64,000 bases of DNA from Gammaproteobacteria bacterium. Its GTDB lineage: Bacteria > Pseudomonadota > Gammaproteobacteria > Xanthomonadales > Wenzhouxiangellaceae. Below the pieces are notes generated by a model. That model did no database searches and was not told where the DNA came from. It was given only the letters and a program-made list of their open reading frames with translations. Where the stretch lies: assembly GCA_021772985.1 (NCBI GenBank), contig JAJFKX010000058.1, positions 1 through 64,000 on the forward strand, given 5' to 3'. Numbering within the stretch: the first letter of the stretch is position 1; each line of letters opens with the position of its first letter. The position numbers were made by a program, and so were the translations under genes. This document shows, one piece after another, positions 31,809 to 41,748 of the stretch.

Positions 31809-33950
31809 CTAATACCAACCAGCAAGACTCCAGCCGCTGGGGACTGCCTGGGAAACCGTATAGCTACCGGCTGGCAGGTTGTTGACCAGCCGCCGGTTGC
31901 TCAGCGTCATGTCGGCATTATCATCAAGCGTGAAGTCGCCGAGATCACCTGAAAAATCAAAGTCAGTTGCATCGGAAAATGTTGTCGCCAAAACGATGGT
32001 GACGTTGTGTGGCGGTGCGGCGTTACGTTGACTGGCTTCAACTCTTGTCGAATCCTGGGTTGAGCCTGACAAGCCGTCTAATTGCCCACCCGGTGCGCCT
32101 ACAAAATCGATCTGATAACTGATATCAAAGAAGCTGTCGACCAGAAAAGTGCCATTACCCTGGTCGGTTAAAGTGGTATACCCCGGACTCGGCATGCTGT
32201 TGTTGCTGCCTGCAGTAATCGACAGTTGATCGAAATCCGGATCTCCATTGATCTGGCCCTGCATGCTGAACAGGTCGGTATTAAAACGCTGTACCGCGTC
32301 GCCTGGTGTCCGCGGGGCAGAGTGGGTTTCTATAGACAATGGGATTTGGATGGTCCTGTTAAAGCCCCCCAAGGTGAAAATACTGGTGAGCACCAGATCA
32401 AAAGTAGCGTTGAACACTTCCATATCACCGCCCAACGCTCCGCCACTTTGTCCGCAGCCGGGGGTGACGCAGAAAAAATTGAACTGGGCTGAATCGATAT
32501 TGATCGTTATTCCAGGTGGAAGGCCATTTATAATTCGAAAACCATCCTCGGGGTCAGTATATTCAACTGGTTCAGGCGGCAAGGTGGTGGTGCCGGTGCC
32601 GATATCCTGAGCCACTGCATCGGCAATTGCGCGGCGTGTATCCAGCCGGGTAGCTGTTGTGGTCGAGCCCGACATGCCGTCCAGGGATCCACCTGGTGCA
32701 CCTTCAAAATCAATCCGATAATTGATATCGAAGAAACTATCCACTTGAAAGGTTCCGTTGCCTAGATCTTGCAGCGTGGTTTGTCCGGGTCCCGGCAATC
32801 CGTTGCTGGAACCAGCGGTAATGCTCAGCGAAGCAAAATCCGGGTCGCCGGTCAGCGTGCCTTGCATGTCAGCCAGCTCAGTGACAAAAGCTTGAACCGG
32901 ATCCCCCGGGGTGCGAGGGCCTGAATCTGTGGCCACCGTTAGCGGCATTCGTAGCGTCCGACGAAAGCCTGCCAAGGCGCCTGTGCCTTTCAGATACAGG
33001 CGCAAGGTCGAATCGAACACTTCTCGCTCTCCACCCAGATTACCGCCGGGGCTGGAACAACTGCCTCCAGCGCCTGTACAGATGAATTGATAGTGCAGCG
33101 GCTCGAGTTCGATAGTAGTTCCTGGAGGCAGGCCATCGATGATAAAAAAGTCAGAGCTGAATATGTTCGAGGTGGTGTGCGAGCACTGTGCCGGCGGTAG
33201 CGTTATTGTGCCGCTACCGTTGTCTGGTTCTATACAGCGGCGATTCACTGGAATACCTTGAGCTTCCAGCCGTGTGGTTCCTGTTGTTGAGCCGGATAAA
33301 CCATCAAGTGCCCCGCCTGGTGCACCTACAAAATCGATTTGATAGCTGACATCAAAAAAACTGTCTACATAGAAAGTTCCATCGCCTCTATCTCTCAATG
33401 AGGCATGACCCGGACTAAATAAGCCGAAAGCCGTTCCAGCAGTCAATTGCAGCTGGGCGAAATCGGGATCACCAAACAGTGCGCCCTGGAGTTGGGTAAA
33501 GTCGGTATCGAAATTTTGCACCGGGTCTCCCGGTGTGCGCGGGGCGCTTTGCCATTCGTTTGAGGTTTGCAATGAGAGTACGCGCCGGAAACCGTTGAGT
33601 TCTCCAGTGCCGACCAATTCGAGCACCATCACCGCATCGAAAACCTCCCGTTGCCCACCTAGGTTGCCGCCGTCTTCTACAAACCGGGAATGGAAGGCAC
33701 TGAAGGTGGGAATTAGCTCAATACGAGTGCCGGCAGGCAGACCATCAATGATCATAAACACCTCCTGAGGGGAGGTGTAGTCGCAACCTGCAGGAGGAAT
33801 GTCGATAGTACCAGTGCTGTTATCCGTAACCACACAAGTCCGGTGGCTTGCCAGGCCCGGTGTGGCCCAGCCAAAGATGGTCAGTGCCATGACCATTAAT
33901 ACGCTTGGAACATTCTGCTTGCGCTTCAAAATATGCTTGGACTCGATCAT
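31809..33950 (-). CDS. secreted protein with three tandem repeats of about 205 residues, frameshifted near its end
   Basis: A 713-residue exported protein. After a signal peptide ([19 protein letters not shown]) come three copies of one domain. Each has G-T-I/T-x-x-P-P-A/E, then F-x-I-I-D/N-G-L-P-x-G-T/I, G-G-x-L-G-G-x-x-E-V-F, [17 protein letters not shown]-x-x-L, and [19 protein letters not shown] followed by LDG(L/M)SGST. The copies start near residues 36, 247 and 462. A C-terminal beta domain ([19 protein letters not shown]) is cut short by the frameshift. The repeated domain is not one I recognise. It probably forms an extracellular or surface structure. Confidence 0.8.
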   Translation of the reverse strand: MIESKHILKRKQNVPSVLMVMALTIFGWATPGLASHRTCVVTDNSTGTIDIPPAGCDYTSPQEVFMIIDGLPAGTRIELIPTFSAFHSRFVEDGGNLGGQREVFDAVMVLELVGTGELNGFRRVLSLQTSNEWQSAPRTPGDPVQNFDTDFTQLQGALFGDPDFAQLQLTAGTAFGLFSPGHASLRDRGDGTFYVDSFFDVSYQIDFVGAPGGALDGLSGSTTGTTRLEAQGIPVNRRCIEPDNGSGTITLPPAQCSHTTSNIFSSDFFIIDGLPPGTTIELEPLHYQFICTGAGGSCSSPGGNLGGEREVFDSTLRLYLKGTGALAGFRRTLRMPLTVATDSGPRTPGDPVQAFVTELADMQGTLTGDPDFASLSITAGSSNGLPGPGQTTLQDLGNGTFQVDSFFDINYRIDFEGAPGGSLDGMSGSTTTATRLDTRRAIADAVAQDIGTGTTTLPPEPVEYTDPEDGFRIINGLPPGITINIDSAQFNFFCVTPGCGQSGGALGGDMEVFNATFDLVLTSIFTLGGFNRTIQIPLSIETHSAPRTPGDAVQRFNTDLFSMQGQINGDPDFDQLSITAGSNNSMPSPGYTTLTDQGNGTFLVDSFFDISYQIDFVGAPGGQLDGLSGSTQDSTRVEASQRNAAPPHNVTIVLATTFSDATDFDFSGDLGDFTLDDNADMTLSNRRLVNNLPAGSYTVSQAVPSGWSLAGWY

Positions 33951-34170
33951 TTTGTGTTACCACTTGAGTTAGGTGAAAAGCTCACGGGTATGGGGTATGT
34001 TGGAGTTATCAGAGTATCATCTGACACAGCAAAGCCCAACTTTAAGCTTGTTATGTGTACTGCTTGAAGTTCAAATAATGATGACTGCAGTGGGCACTGA
34101 AATATAATAAAACATCCAGCAGTGGATAGCTCTGCTGGTGTGTTTTTTTAGGAATAGGTTAGATTTATTT

Positions 34171-34659
34171 ATGACAAGTTTACGTGATGCCATTAATGCC
34201 GACTTTTCCAGCATCCTCAAACTCAATGATGATGAGGTTAAACAAACCAGCGCTATGGATATGGAAAGGCTAGGTTTGCTTGCAGGTATTTCCTGCTACC
34301 TGAAAGTTGCAGTTGTTGAAGGTGAGGTGGCTGCGTTTTTACTCGCTATGCAGCAGGGTGTTGCTTACGAAAACGACAACTACAATTGGTTTGCTGCCCG
34401 ATTTCGAAGCTTTCTATATGTAGACCGCATAGTCGTAGGTTCAGAGTATTCAGGGCTTGGAATCGGCAGCATGATGTATAACAATTTGTTTGAGCATGCA
34501 CGTTCTCAGGGCATAAAATTAATAACCTGCGAATACAACATTGAACCGCCTAATCCAGCATCGCGTGCCTTTCATGACAAATTTGGATTCAGGGAACTTG
34601 ATACTCAGTGGGTCGCAAATGGTACCAAGGCGGTCTCACTTCAGGCTGCCGATACCTAA
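34171..34659 (+). CDS. GNAT-family N-acetyltransferase
   Basis: A 162-residue acetyltransferase. SFLYVDRIVVGSEYSGLGIG followed by SMMYNNLFEHAR is the acetyl-CoA-binding motif A (V-V-x-x-x-x-x-G-L-G-I-G). NPASRAFHDKFGFRELDTQW is motif B. The N-terminus (LRDAINADFSSILKLNDDEV) is the typical first strand and helix. ATG at 34171 is preferred to an upstream ATG at 34138, which lies in an unlikely Phe/Arg-rich leader. Substrate unknown. Monocistronic. Confidence 0.85.
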   Translation: MTSLRDAINADFSSILKLNDDEVKQTSAMDMERLGLLAGISCYLKVAVVEGEVAAFLLAMQQGVAYENDNYNWFAARFRSFLYVDRIVVGSEYSGLGIGSMMYNNLFEHARSQGIKLITCEYNIEPPNPASRAFHDKFGFRELDTQWVANGTKAVSLQAADT

Positions 34660-34787
34660 CCAGCAAAGAATCCTGGGCAGAGCTCAGACATTCAATATAT
34701 TCAACTCGCAGAACGAGGAAAATCTGCGGATTAGCCGTGGTGTATCGGCTATGAGCAAAGGGGTATAAGTTGTGTGATTGATATCGA

Positions 34788-35369
34788 CTATACAAGAAAC
34801 CATAAGCCGGATATGGCTGCTAACATAACCCCTGCAACCACTGTCACAGCTGGCCGCCAGCTTGTGCGTTGGAATTGAGGTTCAAACTTGTGATGCTGAC
34901 CATCATGAGTATATAAATTCATTTTTTCACTGGCCTCAATCATTGCCTGCTGAACTTCCGCTTGGTCGAGCATCTTTTCATGCACACCAATAATCATCTG
35001 CAAACATGATTCCCTGCGCTCTGCTGTGGCCCATTGAATCAGTTTTACCAATACTTCAATGCTGGTCAGCCTGGGTATGCGCAACATCACTAAGTGGCGC
35101 AGTTTGTTTTTACGAAGATGATCTACCCAGTCATGCATGCCGGGCAGTGCATCCATACTATGTACAATGCCATATTGCTGAGCGAACGCCTGATTCAATT
35201 GCTGCAGGTAACTTTGCCAGTCATCTGCTTGTAACCGTAACGATAATAGTAAACCTGAAAAACGCCACCTCGTCTGATGCCGTTTCTCAATCCGGGCATA
35301 ATCCAATAGCTGTCCGGCGTAGCGCATATCTTTGATTGGCACAATAGTTAAGTTGGTTTCTTCCATCAT
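34788..35369 (-). CDS. hypothetical protein with a C-terminal membrane anchor
   Basis: A 193-residue protein. Most of it is soluble and mixed alpha/beta (LTIVPIKDMRYAGQLLDYAR, then KLRHLVMLRIPRLTSIEVL and CLQMIIGVHEKMLDQAEVQ). A single C-terminal membrane segment (VVAGVMLAAISGLWFLV) closes it. No nucleotide-binding loop is visible, so it is not a functional AAA protein even though parts of its layout resemble one. It lies on the same strand downstream of the ToxR-type regulator at 35594-36040 (224-bp gap). Confidence 0.6.
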   Translation of the reverse strand: MMEETNLTIVPIKDMRYAGQLLDYARIEKRHQTRWRFSGLLLSLRLQADDWQSYLQQLNQAFAQQYGIVHSMDALPGMHDWVDHLRKNKLRHLVMLRIPRLTSIEVLVKLIQWATAERRESCLQMIIGVHEKMLDQAEVQQAMIEASEKMNLYTHDGQHHKFEPQFQRTSWRPAVTVVAGVMLAAISGLWFLV

Positions 35370-35593
35370 TGCTCACCTTTTAGAACAAGTCCCAGCTGTT
35401 ACCGGGCTTATATACCGGGTAGGTGGCGAAAGCTGTGCAAAAGGTTCAACGGGTTTTAATGAATGCTGTTTTAACCCGAGATTAAGCTTGGTCAGGCAAG
35501 GTCATAGCCAGAGATGGTCAAAAAAAGGCATTGGCCCCTATACTTTTACTATTCACATATTGGTTGTTCTGCGAACCGGCCTGATTACGAAAC

Positions 35594-36040
35594 CTAGCCG
35601 GTGATTGCCAGGTATAAACATAGGGAAACCACAACACCGGGTAAAAAAAGTACCCCACCAACAAACCACATTGCCCGTCCCATGCCTCGTTTAACTGAAG
35701 CCCTGGCAGAGATAACCGGTTCCAGCGGCGCGCAAAAACTATAACCACGCTTGGCCAGGGTGCGGATGAATGTAGGGTTGCGAGCATCGTCCGCCAGCGC
35801 TGTTCTTAATTCCTGGATTAACCTATGTAATCCCATTTCCCACTCTACGATCCGATCTCCCCATAGCTGTTGGCGCAATTGTTTGTGGGTTACAACCGAG
35901 TTGTGGTTATCCAGCAGAATCGCAAGTGTCTGTGCGGCCAAAGGGCGTAAGTGAATGCTCTGAGAGCCGCTACGCAACAATTTATTGTTTAGATCAAAGG
36001 TAAATCTGCCGAATTTCAGAGTTTTTTCAGAGTAATGCAC
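35594..36040 (-). CDS. membrane-anchored winged-helix regulator, ToxR/CadC type, without a periplasmic domain
   Basis: A 148-residue protein. Residues about 8-108 are an OmpR/ToxR-type winged helix (LRPLAAQTLAILLDNHNSVV, THKQLRQQLWGD, MGLHRLIQELRTALADDARN, FIRTLAKRGYSF). A membrane segment (about 123-145, MWFVGGVLFLPGVVVSLCLY) ends the protein, with almost nothing after it. It has the same architecture as the regulator at 7792-8304. It is divergent from the membrane protein at 36106 (65-bp gap), which it may control or sense through. Confidence 0.85.
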   Translation of the reverse strand: MHYSEKTLKFGRFTFDLNNKLLRSGSQSIHLRPLAAQTLAILLDNHNSVVTHKQLRQQLWGDRIVEWEMGLHRLIQELRTALADDARNPTFIRTLAKRGYSFCAPLEPVISARASVKRGMGRAMWFVGGVLFLPGVVVSLCLYLAITG

Positions 36041-36105
36041 TGTTACAAAGCCTAAGATGCTTGGTGTGATGACTCCATATTACACTTCTTTAAGATGAGT
36101 TTCGG

Positions 36106-36864
36106 ATGAGCTTCCAGGCGGTTAATAACCATCTCAGCATCAATCGCTGGGTCTACCTGAGCGCAGCAATTGTTTTACTGTGGCGTATTGCAGCGTTTCT
36201 CAGGCCATCATCTTATATTATAGTTGCTGATGGTTTAGCTGTGGCAATGGCATTGCTGGGCATGCTGTTTCTGGTTTGCAGTGTATATGCCTGGATAGTG
36301 CGTCCGGGCAGGTGGACGTTGGTTTTCCTGCTCTATGGGGTTGGAGGTGGAATTCATTGGGGTGGTTCATTCGGGCTTTTATCGTCAGAATTTGAGCGCG
36401 GCGTGTTGCTTATATATCTGGGGTTCAGCGTATTAGCCGAGGCTGCATTGCTGCATCTGGCATTGATTTATCCGAGTAATACGCATATTCATAAGCGATG
36501 GCTTTGCATGCTTTATGCACCCGCCATGCTGGCACTGGTTATTGCTCCAATTGCTAGTGTAATTCCAGCCTCAATGTTGCAAACAATGGGGGGTATTATC
36601 CTGCTGGTCGCGAATTTGTTCTCGATCATCACAGCGGTGGTCTTTATTACGCGATTGTTTATTGTCGATTCGGCTGTATTTCGAGCATCATATCTTGCAC
36701 TTATCGTAGGGGTGGGTATCACCAGCGGGGTTATCGCGTTGTTCGGTTCAGCAGGAATGCTGATTGGCAATCCAGAGGCCTGGAATCTGATTATTGGTGT
36801 GCTCCCAATCACTATTGCCTTTGCTTTAACAAAGCATAAATTGAAGACTGCCGTTGTGAGCTAA
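36106..36864 (+). CDS. multi-pass membrane protein of unknown function
   Basis: A 252-residue, very hydrophobic protein with about seven membrane segments (for example VYLSAAIVLLWRIAAFL, GLAVAMALLGMLFLVCSVYA, MLYAPAMLALVIAPIASVI, LVANLFSIITAVVFITRLF). The arrangement resembles the seven-helix sensory region at the N-terminus of some histidine kinases, without any kinase part. It is divergent from the small ToxR-type regulator, so the two may form a sensor pair. That is inference from position. Confidence 0.6.
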   Translation: MSFQAVNNHLSINRWVYLSAAIVLLWRIAAFLRPSSYIIVADGLAVAMALLGMLFLVCSVYAWIVRPGRWTLVFLLYGVGGGIHWGGSFGLLSSEFERGVLLIYLGFSVLAEAALLHLALIYPSNTHIHKRWLCMLYAPAMLALVIAPIASVIPASMLQTMGGIILLVANLFSIITAVVFITRLFIVDSAVFRASYLALIVGVGITSGVIALFGSAGMLIGNPEAWNLIIGVLPITIAFALTKHKLKTAVVS

Positions 36865-36998
36865 TACAGCTGACCTGAGAATAACGCATCCACACTACAA
36901 GAAGATATCCATAATTCCTGATTTGAAATCAATGAATAGATTGAGTGTCCCGGTCTGCACTCAATTTTAAGTGCCAATCTTTGCTTGGCACTTGCTAA

Positions 36999-38678
36999 CT
37001 AATCAATCGGGTTTTTACGGAACTCAACCCAATAATTTTCCACAGTGTCACGCATATCCCGCCGCAATAGAATCATCGAAAACAGATTGGGGATGGTGGT
37101 CAGCACAATGGTAATCGCCGATAAAGTCCAAATAATGGTGGTATCAGCAAACGATGCGATAAAGAAACCGGCAATATAGAAAATCCGGTAGGGCAACACA
37201 CCTTTTGGTCCGAACAGGTACAAGGTTGCCCGGTTGCCGTAATATGACCAGGCAATGGTGGTGGAAAACGCGAACAGCAGCAAACCTATTGAAACAATGT
37301 ATTTGCCGTACTCACCAAACGGTGAATACGTGAACGCCATGGTGGTTAACGGCACCGAATGCAGCAATGATTTGCCACTTATTACAATTTGATCCTGGAC
37401 GTCACCACCAGCTAAACGCCCAGCATTGATGGTCAACTCGCCATTATAGGGCTCGTTCTGGAAACGGTAGTTGACTTCCTCGGCCACCGATCGGGCGTTG
37501 ATCAAGGTATAACCATCGCTGGCCGCGACACCGTTCTGCACCTGGATAACGCCATCAAAGCTTTCCAGCCTGTTGCCACCGACCAAATGGCCATACAGTG
37601 ATGACAGGCCAGTTTCATTCTGATCGGAAATATCACCGACCACGTATTGCATGTCGGTACGCTGGAAATCATTGACGAATTTCTCACTCCAGACACCGGA
37701 TGACAGCAATACCAGAGCAGTGATGGTGCAGATGATGATGGTGTCGATAAACGGTTCCAGAATTGAAACGACACCTTCGGATACCGGGTTATCGCCACGT
37801 GCGGCCGCGTGAGCAATCGGCGCAGAACCCTGACCGGCTTCGTTGGAAAACAAGCCGCGGTTTACGCCGCGATTAAAGGCGAACGCAAAGCTCGCGCCGA
37901 TAAAACCACCGGTGGCAGCAGAACCCGAGAAAATATCCTGAAGAATCGACATAAACGAAGGAATGATGTTGCCCAGGTTGGTCAAGATAACCGCCATTGC
38001 ACCAACGATATACAACGCAGCCATGGTCGGCACAATCGCTTCAGTAACCTTGGCTATACGCTTGATGCCGCCGATAATCACCAAAAACAAGAATACTGAC
38101 AATACTGCGCCGGTCCAGATCGGTGGAATATTGAAGGTTTCACGCATGCCCGCTGCAATTGAATTAATCTGTGGCATATTACCCGCGCCAAAGGCAGATA
38201 TGATCATGCCCACGGCAAATATCACCGCCAGCCATTTCATCTTCAGGGCATTTTCCATCACGAACATCGGGCCCCCTGCGATGGTGCCGTCTTCGGTTTT
38301 GATGCGGTATTTGTGGGATAAGGTCACTTCGACAAACTTGGTGGCCATGCCCAGGAAGGCGGTCGCCCACATCCAGAAAATTGCCGCTGGACCGCCCAAA
38401 TGAATGGCCAAAGCGACACCGCCGATGTTGCCGGTGCCTACCGTACCGGAAAGGGCAGTGGTCAATGCACCGAAGTGACTGGTATCACCTTCGGCGTCTT
38501 TTCGGGAAAACTTGCCGCTGACCACTTTCCATGCGTGGCCAAAAAATCGAATTTGCGGGAATTTCAAATAGATCGTGAAAAACAGACCTGTGCCCAACAA
38601 CAGAAAGGGAAAGTAGGCTGCCGAACCCAGTAAACTGTCGATAAAAAGAAAAAACTGATTAATTTGATCTGCATTCAT
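36999..38678 (-). CDS. sodium:alanine symporter, AGCS family
   Basis: A 559-residue inner-membrane carrier that takes up alanine or glycine with sodium. The family signature is clear: [60 protein letters not shown] and [17 protein letters not shown]. An unusual feature is a hydrophilic insertion of about 110 residues in the C-terminal half (from about [15 protein letters not shown] to [10 protein letters not shown]), which makes the protein longer than the usual 450-500. A 9-bp inverted repeat (AAGTGCCAA/TTGGCACTT) follows the gene. Monocistronic. Confidence 0.92.
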   Translation of the reverse strand: MNADQINQFFLFIDSLLGSAAYFPFLLLGTGLFFTIYLKFPQIRFFGHAWKVVSGKFSRKDAEGDTSHFGALTTALSGTVGTGNIGGVALAIHLGGPAAIFWMWATAFLGMATKFVEVTLSHKYRIKTEDGTIAGGPMFVMENALKMKWLAVIFAVGMIISAFGAGNMPQINSIAAGMRETFNIPPIWTGAVLSVFLFLVIIGGIKRIAKVTEAIVPTMAALYIVGAMAVILTNLGNIIPSFMSILQDIFSGSAATGGFIGASFAFAFNRGVNRGLFSNEAGQGSAPIAHAAARGDNPVSEGVVSILEPFIDTIIICTITALVLLSSGVWSEKFVNDFQRTDMQYVVGDISDQNETGLSSLYGHLVGGNRLESFDGVIQVQNGVAASDGYTLINARSVAEEVNYRFQNEPYNGELTINAGRLAGGDVQDQIVISGKSLLHSVPLTTMAFTYSPFGEYGKYIVSIGLLLFAFSTTIAWSYYGNRATLYLFGPKGVLPYRIFYIAGFFIASFADTTIIWTLSAITIVLTTIPNLFSMILLRRDMRDTVENYWVEFRKNPID

Positions 38679-38895
38679 AGTCGCCCAAAATCCCGAATTT
38701 TTGTTGGTCTAAGCAGGCGAGCATAGGCCAATCACGGCCGGTTCTCAATAGAAGGGCGATCAAACTCACTAAAGATGGGGTTTGTGGCTGGTAGCCTGGG
38801 TTATCAAAAAAGTATGCAGATATATCCTTTGGCGTTATCGGATATTGTTATTACAGTGGTAATATTTCGCCATTTCATCAATGGTTGTTTATCTA

Positions 38896-39321
38896 ATGAA
38901 TACTACCCATGGTAAATGTCGTTGTGGCCATATAAAATTGCTGGTTAGCCTTCCTGAAGCATTGGAAAGTTATAGTCCCAGAGAATGTGATTGTGATTTT
39001 TGCAGTGCCAGAGGTATCGAGTATCTCTCCGATCCAGCAGGGCAAATTACAATTACCGGTATTGAACCTCTGGTGGTATCCCGGCAAGGTTCTGATCAGG
39101 CACAATTTCTTAGCTGTAACCGGTGCCGGGTAGTGGTGGCTGTCGTCTTAGAGTTGGAAAATCACTTGATTGGTGCAGTTAATGCTCCTTTGCTAGATTC
39201 GTATCACCGTTTTGGCCAGAAAAGCGTTGTTTCTCCACGGCTTTTGGAGGCTAATGAAAAACGTAGTCGCTGGGAAAGTATCTGGTCTGCTGTGGAAATT
39301 AACGGGCAAAAACAGATCTAG
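38896..39321 (+). CDS. GFA/CENP-V-domain zinc protein
   Basis: A 141-residue protein of the GFA (CENP-V) fold. The zinc-binding cysteines are in GKCRCGHIKLLV, RECDCDFCSARG and SCNRCRVVVAV, matching the C-x-C, C-x-x-C and C-x-x-C sets of the family. Members named glutathione-dependent formaldehyde-activating enzyme share this fold, but most have unknown substrates. ATG at 38896 (MNTTHGKC) fits family starts better than the ATG at 38881. Monocistronic. Confidence 0.85.
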   Translation: MNTTHGKCRCGHIKLLVSLPEALESYSPRECDCDFCSARGIEYLSDPAGQITITGIEPLVVSRQGSDQAQFLSCNRCRVVVAVVLELENHLIGAVNAPLLDSYHRFGQKSVVSPRLLEANEKRSRWESIWSAVEINGQKQI

Positions 39322-39619
39322 CTATTTCAGTTTGGCGGATCACTGAATTTCAGCGCGTACAGGATGCCAAGTCATATCGTTTAGGTACTAACTTGCTTTA
39401 AGTATTTCCTGGAACGCCAATAGCTTATCTGCTAGTATTCTTTCAACGAAAGACTTCGGACTTTGGCCGATCAAAATCCAGATAAGCACTCAAACCTCTG
39501 TTTCAACAGAAAAGCTTATCCTGAATTCTTATTACAAATAGGAATCTACGCTGGAAAAATATTTTATATGGCTAATGATCGAAGTTCGATGGTGCTTAAT
39601 ATGTTCCAGGAGTAGTCGA

Positions 39620-41665
39620 ATGGTCAAAATCTCCATGCCCGGTATTATTATTTTTGTGCTTAGTTTGGTTGGTACTGTAGCGTTGGCACAAGACTCGACA
39701 GTGTTGTTCACAGATGAATCTGCTGTGATCAATTTCGACCATGGCTCCAATGATATTGGTGGTAATGGATTAGCCGGTGCGGCCTGGTTTGATTATGACA
39801 AAGATGGTGATCTGGATGCTTTTATCACCAATGGTCTACAACGTGATAACGGTTTGTTTCGAAATAATGGTGATGGCTCATTTACCAATGTTGCACAACA
39901 GGCCGGAGTAACCAACGGGCTAGGGAATGCTGCGGTGATTGCAGCAGATTTTGACAATGATGGTGACAGCGATCTATTCCTGACCGGTGAACAGGGCCGT
40001 GGAAACGGCTGGACCCAGCAACCTGTAAAAATGTATCGCAATATGGGCAACGGGAGCTTTCAGGATGTCACCGCCCAATCCGGGATTACCGGGCCGGCTG
40101 CACATCGAACCGCTTCTGCAGCAGATATCGACAACGATGGCCTGCTGGATCTGGTTATCGCCGGGAATACCATGTCTGCCATCGAACCCAACCGTGTATA
40201 CCAAAATCTGGGGGGTATGAATTTTCAGGATATTACCGCCACTGCAGGCTTGGACAGGCTGCAAAGCTCATGTGCATCGATGTTTTCTGATTACGATAAT
40301 GACGGCGATCAGGATTTTTTTACCGTTGGTTGCACCACCGCAATTCCACTCAACTTATTTCGCAATAATGGTCAGGGCAGCTTTACAGATGTAACCCAGG
40401 CGGCTGGCTTTAACACCAACGCGTTGCATATGGGTTTGTGTGGGGCTGATTATGATCATGATGGCGATATAGATGTGTTTGCCACCAATTATTCATCAAC
40501 CCGAACCAATCTGCCGCATGCCTTATATCGCAACAATGGCGATAGCACTTTTACTGATGTGGCTGTGCAGGCCGGTGTTGCAGCGCATGAGTTCGCCTGG
40601 GGCTGTAGTTTTACCGATCTGGATAATGATGGGTGGGATGATCTGTTCTTTACCGGCGCATTAGATACCGTTTGCCAGCCAGGTGTTAGCGGCTGCCCGG
40701 ATTTGGATACCATCGGGCCGGGAGAGGGCAACCCGGGGTCATTGTTTTTTGGCAGTTCCGACGGGCAGTTTGATGAGTTATCCGAGCAGTTACCAATTGA
40801 CCTGACCAATGATTACAGCTCGGCGGTGGTGCACGGTGATTTCGACAGTAATGGCTTTAGCGATATTCTGATCGTTCGCGAACAGGTCCCTGCTCATAAT
40901 GGACGACCGGAAACATCAGGGAAAGCCATTTTGCTTAAGAATCAGGGCAATACCAATAATTGGGCAGCGCTGGATTTGGTGGGCACACAAAGTAATCGGG
41001 ATGCGATTGGTGCACGTGTGTTCCTGCATGCTCAGGAGTTAAGTCAGAGCAAGGAAGTTTATGCAGGTTCCAGTCATTTGAGTACTGAATCTCGCCGTTT
41101 GACCTTTGGTTTGGGTAATAAAACTTCAGTTACTGGAGTGGTGGTGCAATGGCCTTCAGGCAGCAGCGAATTGTTTTCCGGTATTGGCGTTAACGCATTG
41201 ACGGTTTTGGTTGAAGGTGAGGGTAACCCGATTTTAGCGGCCATTGAAGGTACCTGGTTTAATCCCGCAACCGATGGTGAAGGCATCTTGATTGATTTTG
41301 TGCCCGGCCCGGATATTTTATTTGCTGCCTGGTTTACCTATACCCTGCAAGCTGTGATCCCGGCTGTTGGTCCGCCACAGGATATTGGTGCTGAAGGACA
41401 ACGCTGGATGACCACGGTGCTGACCCAAAATGGCTTGGTTGCATCCGGTCCTTTGCGCGTTCGCCAAGGCGGCGCGTTTGATTCACCGCCTACTAACGTG
41501 GAAACAGCCAATATTGTGGGTCAGATAACAATAACTTTTGAAAGCTGCGATCGGGGCACGGTTGAATATGTGATTGATGGCGTCACCAGCGGTAGTTTTG
41601 AAATTCAGCCGCTGGCGCAGGCACTTAGCCCCAATTCGTTTTCCTGCGTTCCCATTAGTATGTGA
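39620..41665 (+). CDS. secreted FG-GAP/VCBS repeat protein with ASPIC/UnbV domain
   Basis: A 681-residue exported protein. AGGAG precedes the ATG at 39620, which opens the signal peptide (GIIIFVLSLVGTVALAQ). Repeated calcium-binding blades of D-x-D-x-D-G-D-x-D form follow (WFDYDKDGDLDAFITNG, DFDNDGDSDLFLTG, DIDNDGLLDLVIAG, DYDNDGDQDFFTVG, DYDHDGDIDVFATN), making a beta-propeller. RDAIGARVFLHAQELSQSKE and TFGLGNKTSVTGVVVQWPSG are the ASPIC/UnbV domain. The last 150 residues (GTWFNPATDGEGILIDFVPG) are a common tail of secreted proteins. A clear terminator follows. Confidence 0.9.
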   Translation: MVKISMPGIIIFVLSLVGTVALAQDSTVLFTDESAVINFDHGSNDIGGNGLAGAAWFDYDKDGDLDAFITNGLQRDNGLFRNNGDGSFTNVAQQAGVTNGLGNAAVIAADFDNDGDSDLFLTGEQGRGNGWTQQPVKMYRNMGNGSFQDVTAQSGITGPAAHRTASAADIDNDGLLDLVIAGNTMSAIEPNRVYQNLGGMNFQDITATAGLDRLQSSCASMFSDYDNDGDQDFFTVGCTTAIPLNLFRNNGQGSFTDVTQAAGFNTNALHMGLCGADYDHDGDIDVFATNYSSTRTNLPHALYRNNGDSTFTDVAVQAGVAAHEFAWGCSFTDLDNDGWDDLFFTGALDTVCQPGVSGCPDLDTIGPGEGNPGSLFFGSSDGQFDELSEQLPIDLTNDYSSAVVHGDFDSNGFSDILIVREQVPAHNGRPETSGKAILLKNQGNTNNWAALDLVGTQSNRDAIGARVFLHAQELSQSKEVYAGSSHLSTESRRLTFGLGNKTSVTGVVVQWPSGSSELFSGIGVNALTVLVEGEGNPILAAIEGTWFNPATDGEGILIDFVPGPDILFAAWFTYTLQAVIPAVGPPQDIGAEGQRWMTTVLTQNGLVASGPLRVRQGGAFDSPPTNVETANIVGQITITFESCDRGTVEYVIDGVTSGSFEIQPLAQALSPNSFSCVPISM

Positions 41666-41668
41666 GCA

Positions 41669-41698
41669 AACCGGGAGAAGTTGCTTCTCCCGGTTTTG
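41669..41698 (+). terminator. intrinsic terminator after the FG-GAP/ASPIC gene
   Basis: AACCGGGAGAAG pairs perfectly with CTTCTCCCGGTT around a 3-nt loop and runs into a T-tract. It lies 4 bp past the stop codon and also separates this gene from the convergent peptidase. Confidence 0.9.
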
Positions 41699-41748
41699 AA
41701 TCAGGGCTATCGCCAAACGGTTGCTGTTCTCTGAGCAATGATTAGCTG

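Noticed and set aside
35332-35604. Plus-strand 90-residue gene between 35369 and 35594
   Set aside because: No ribosome-binding site and no recognisable features; it overlaps the start of the minus-strand gene.
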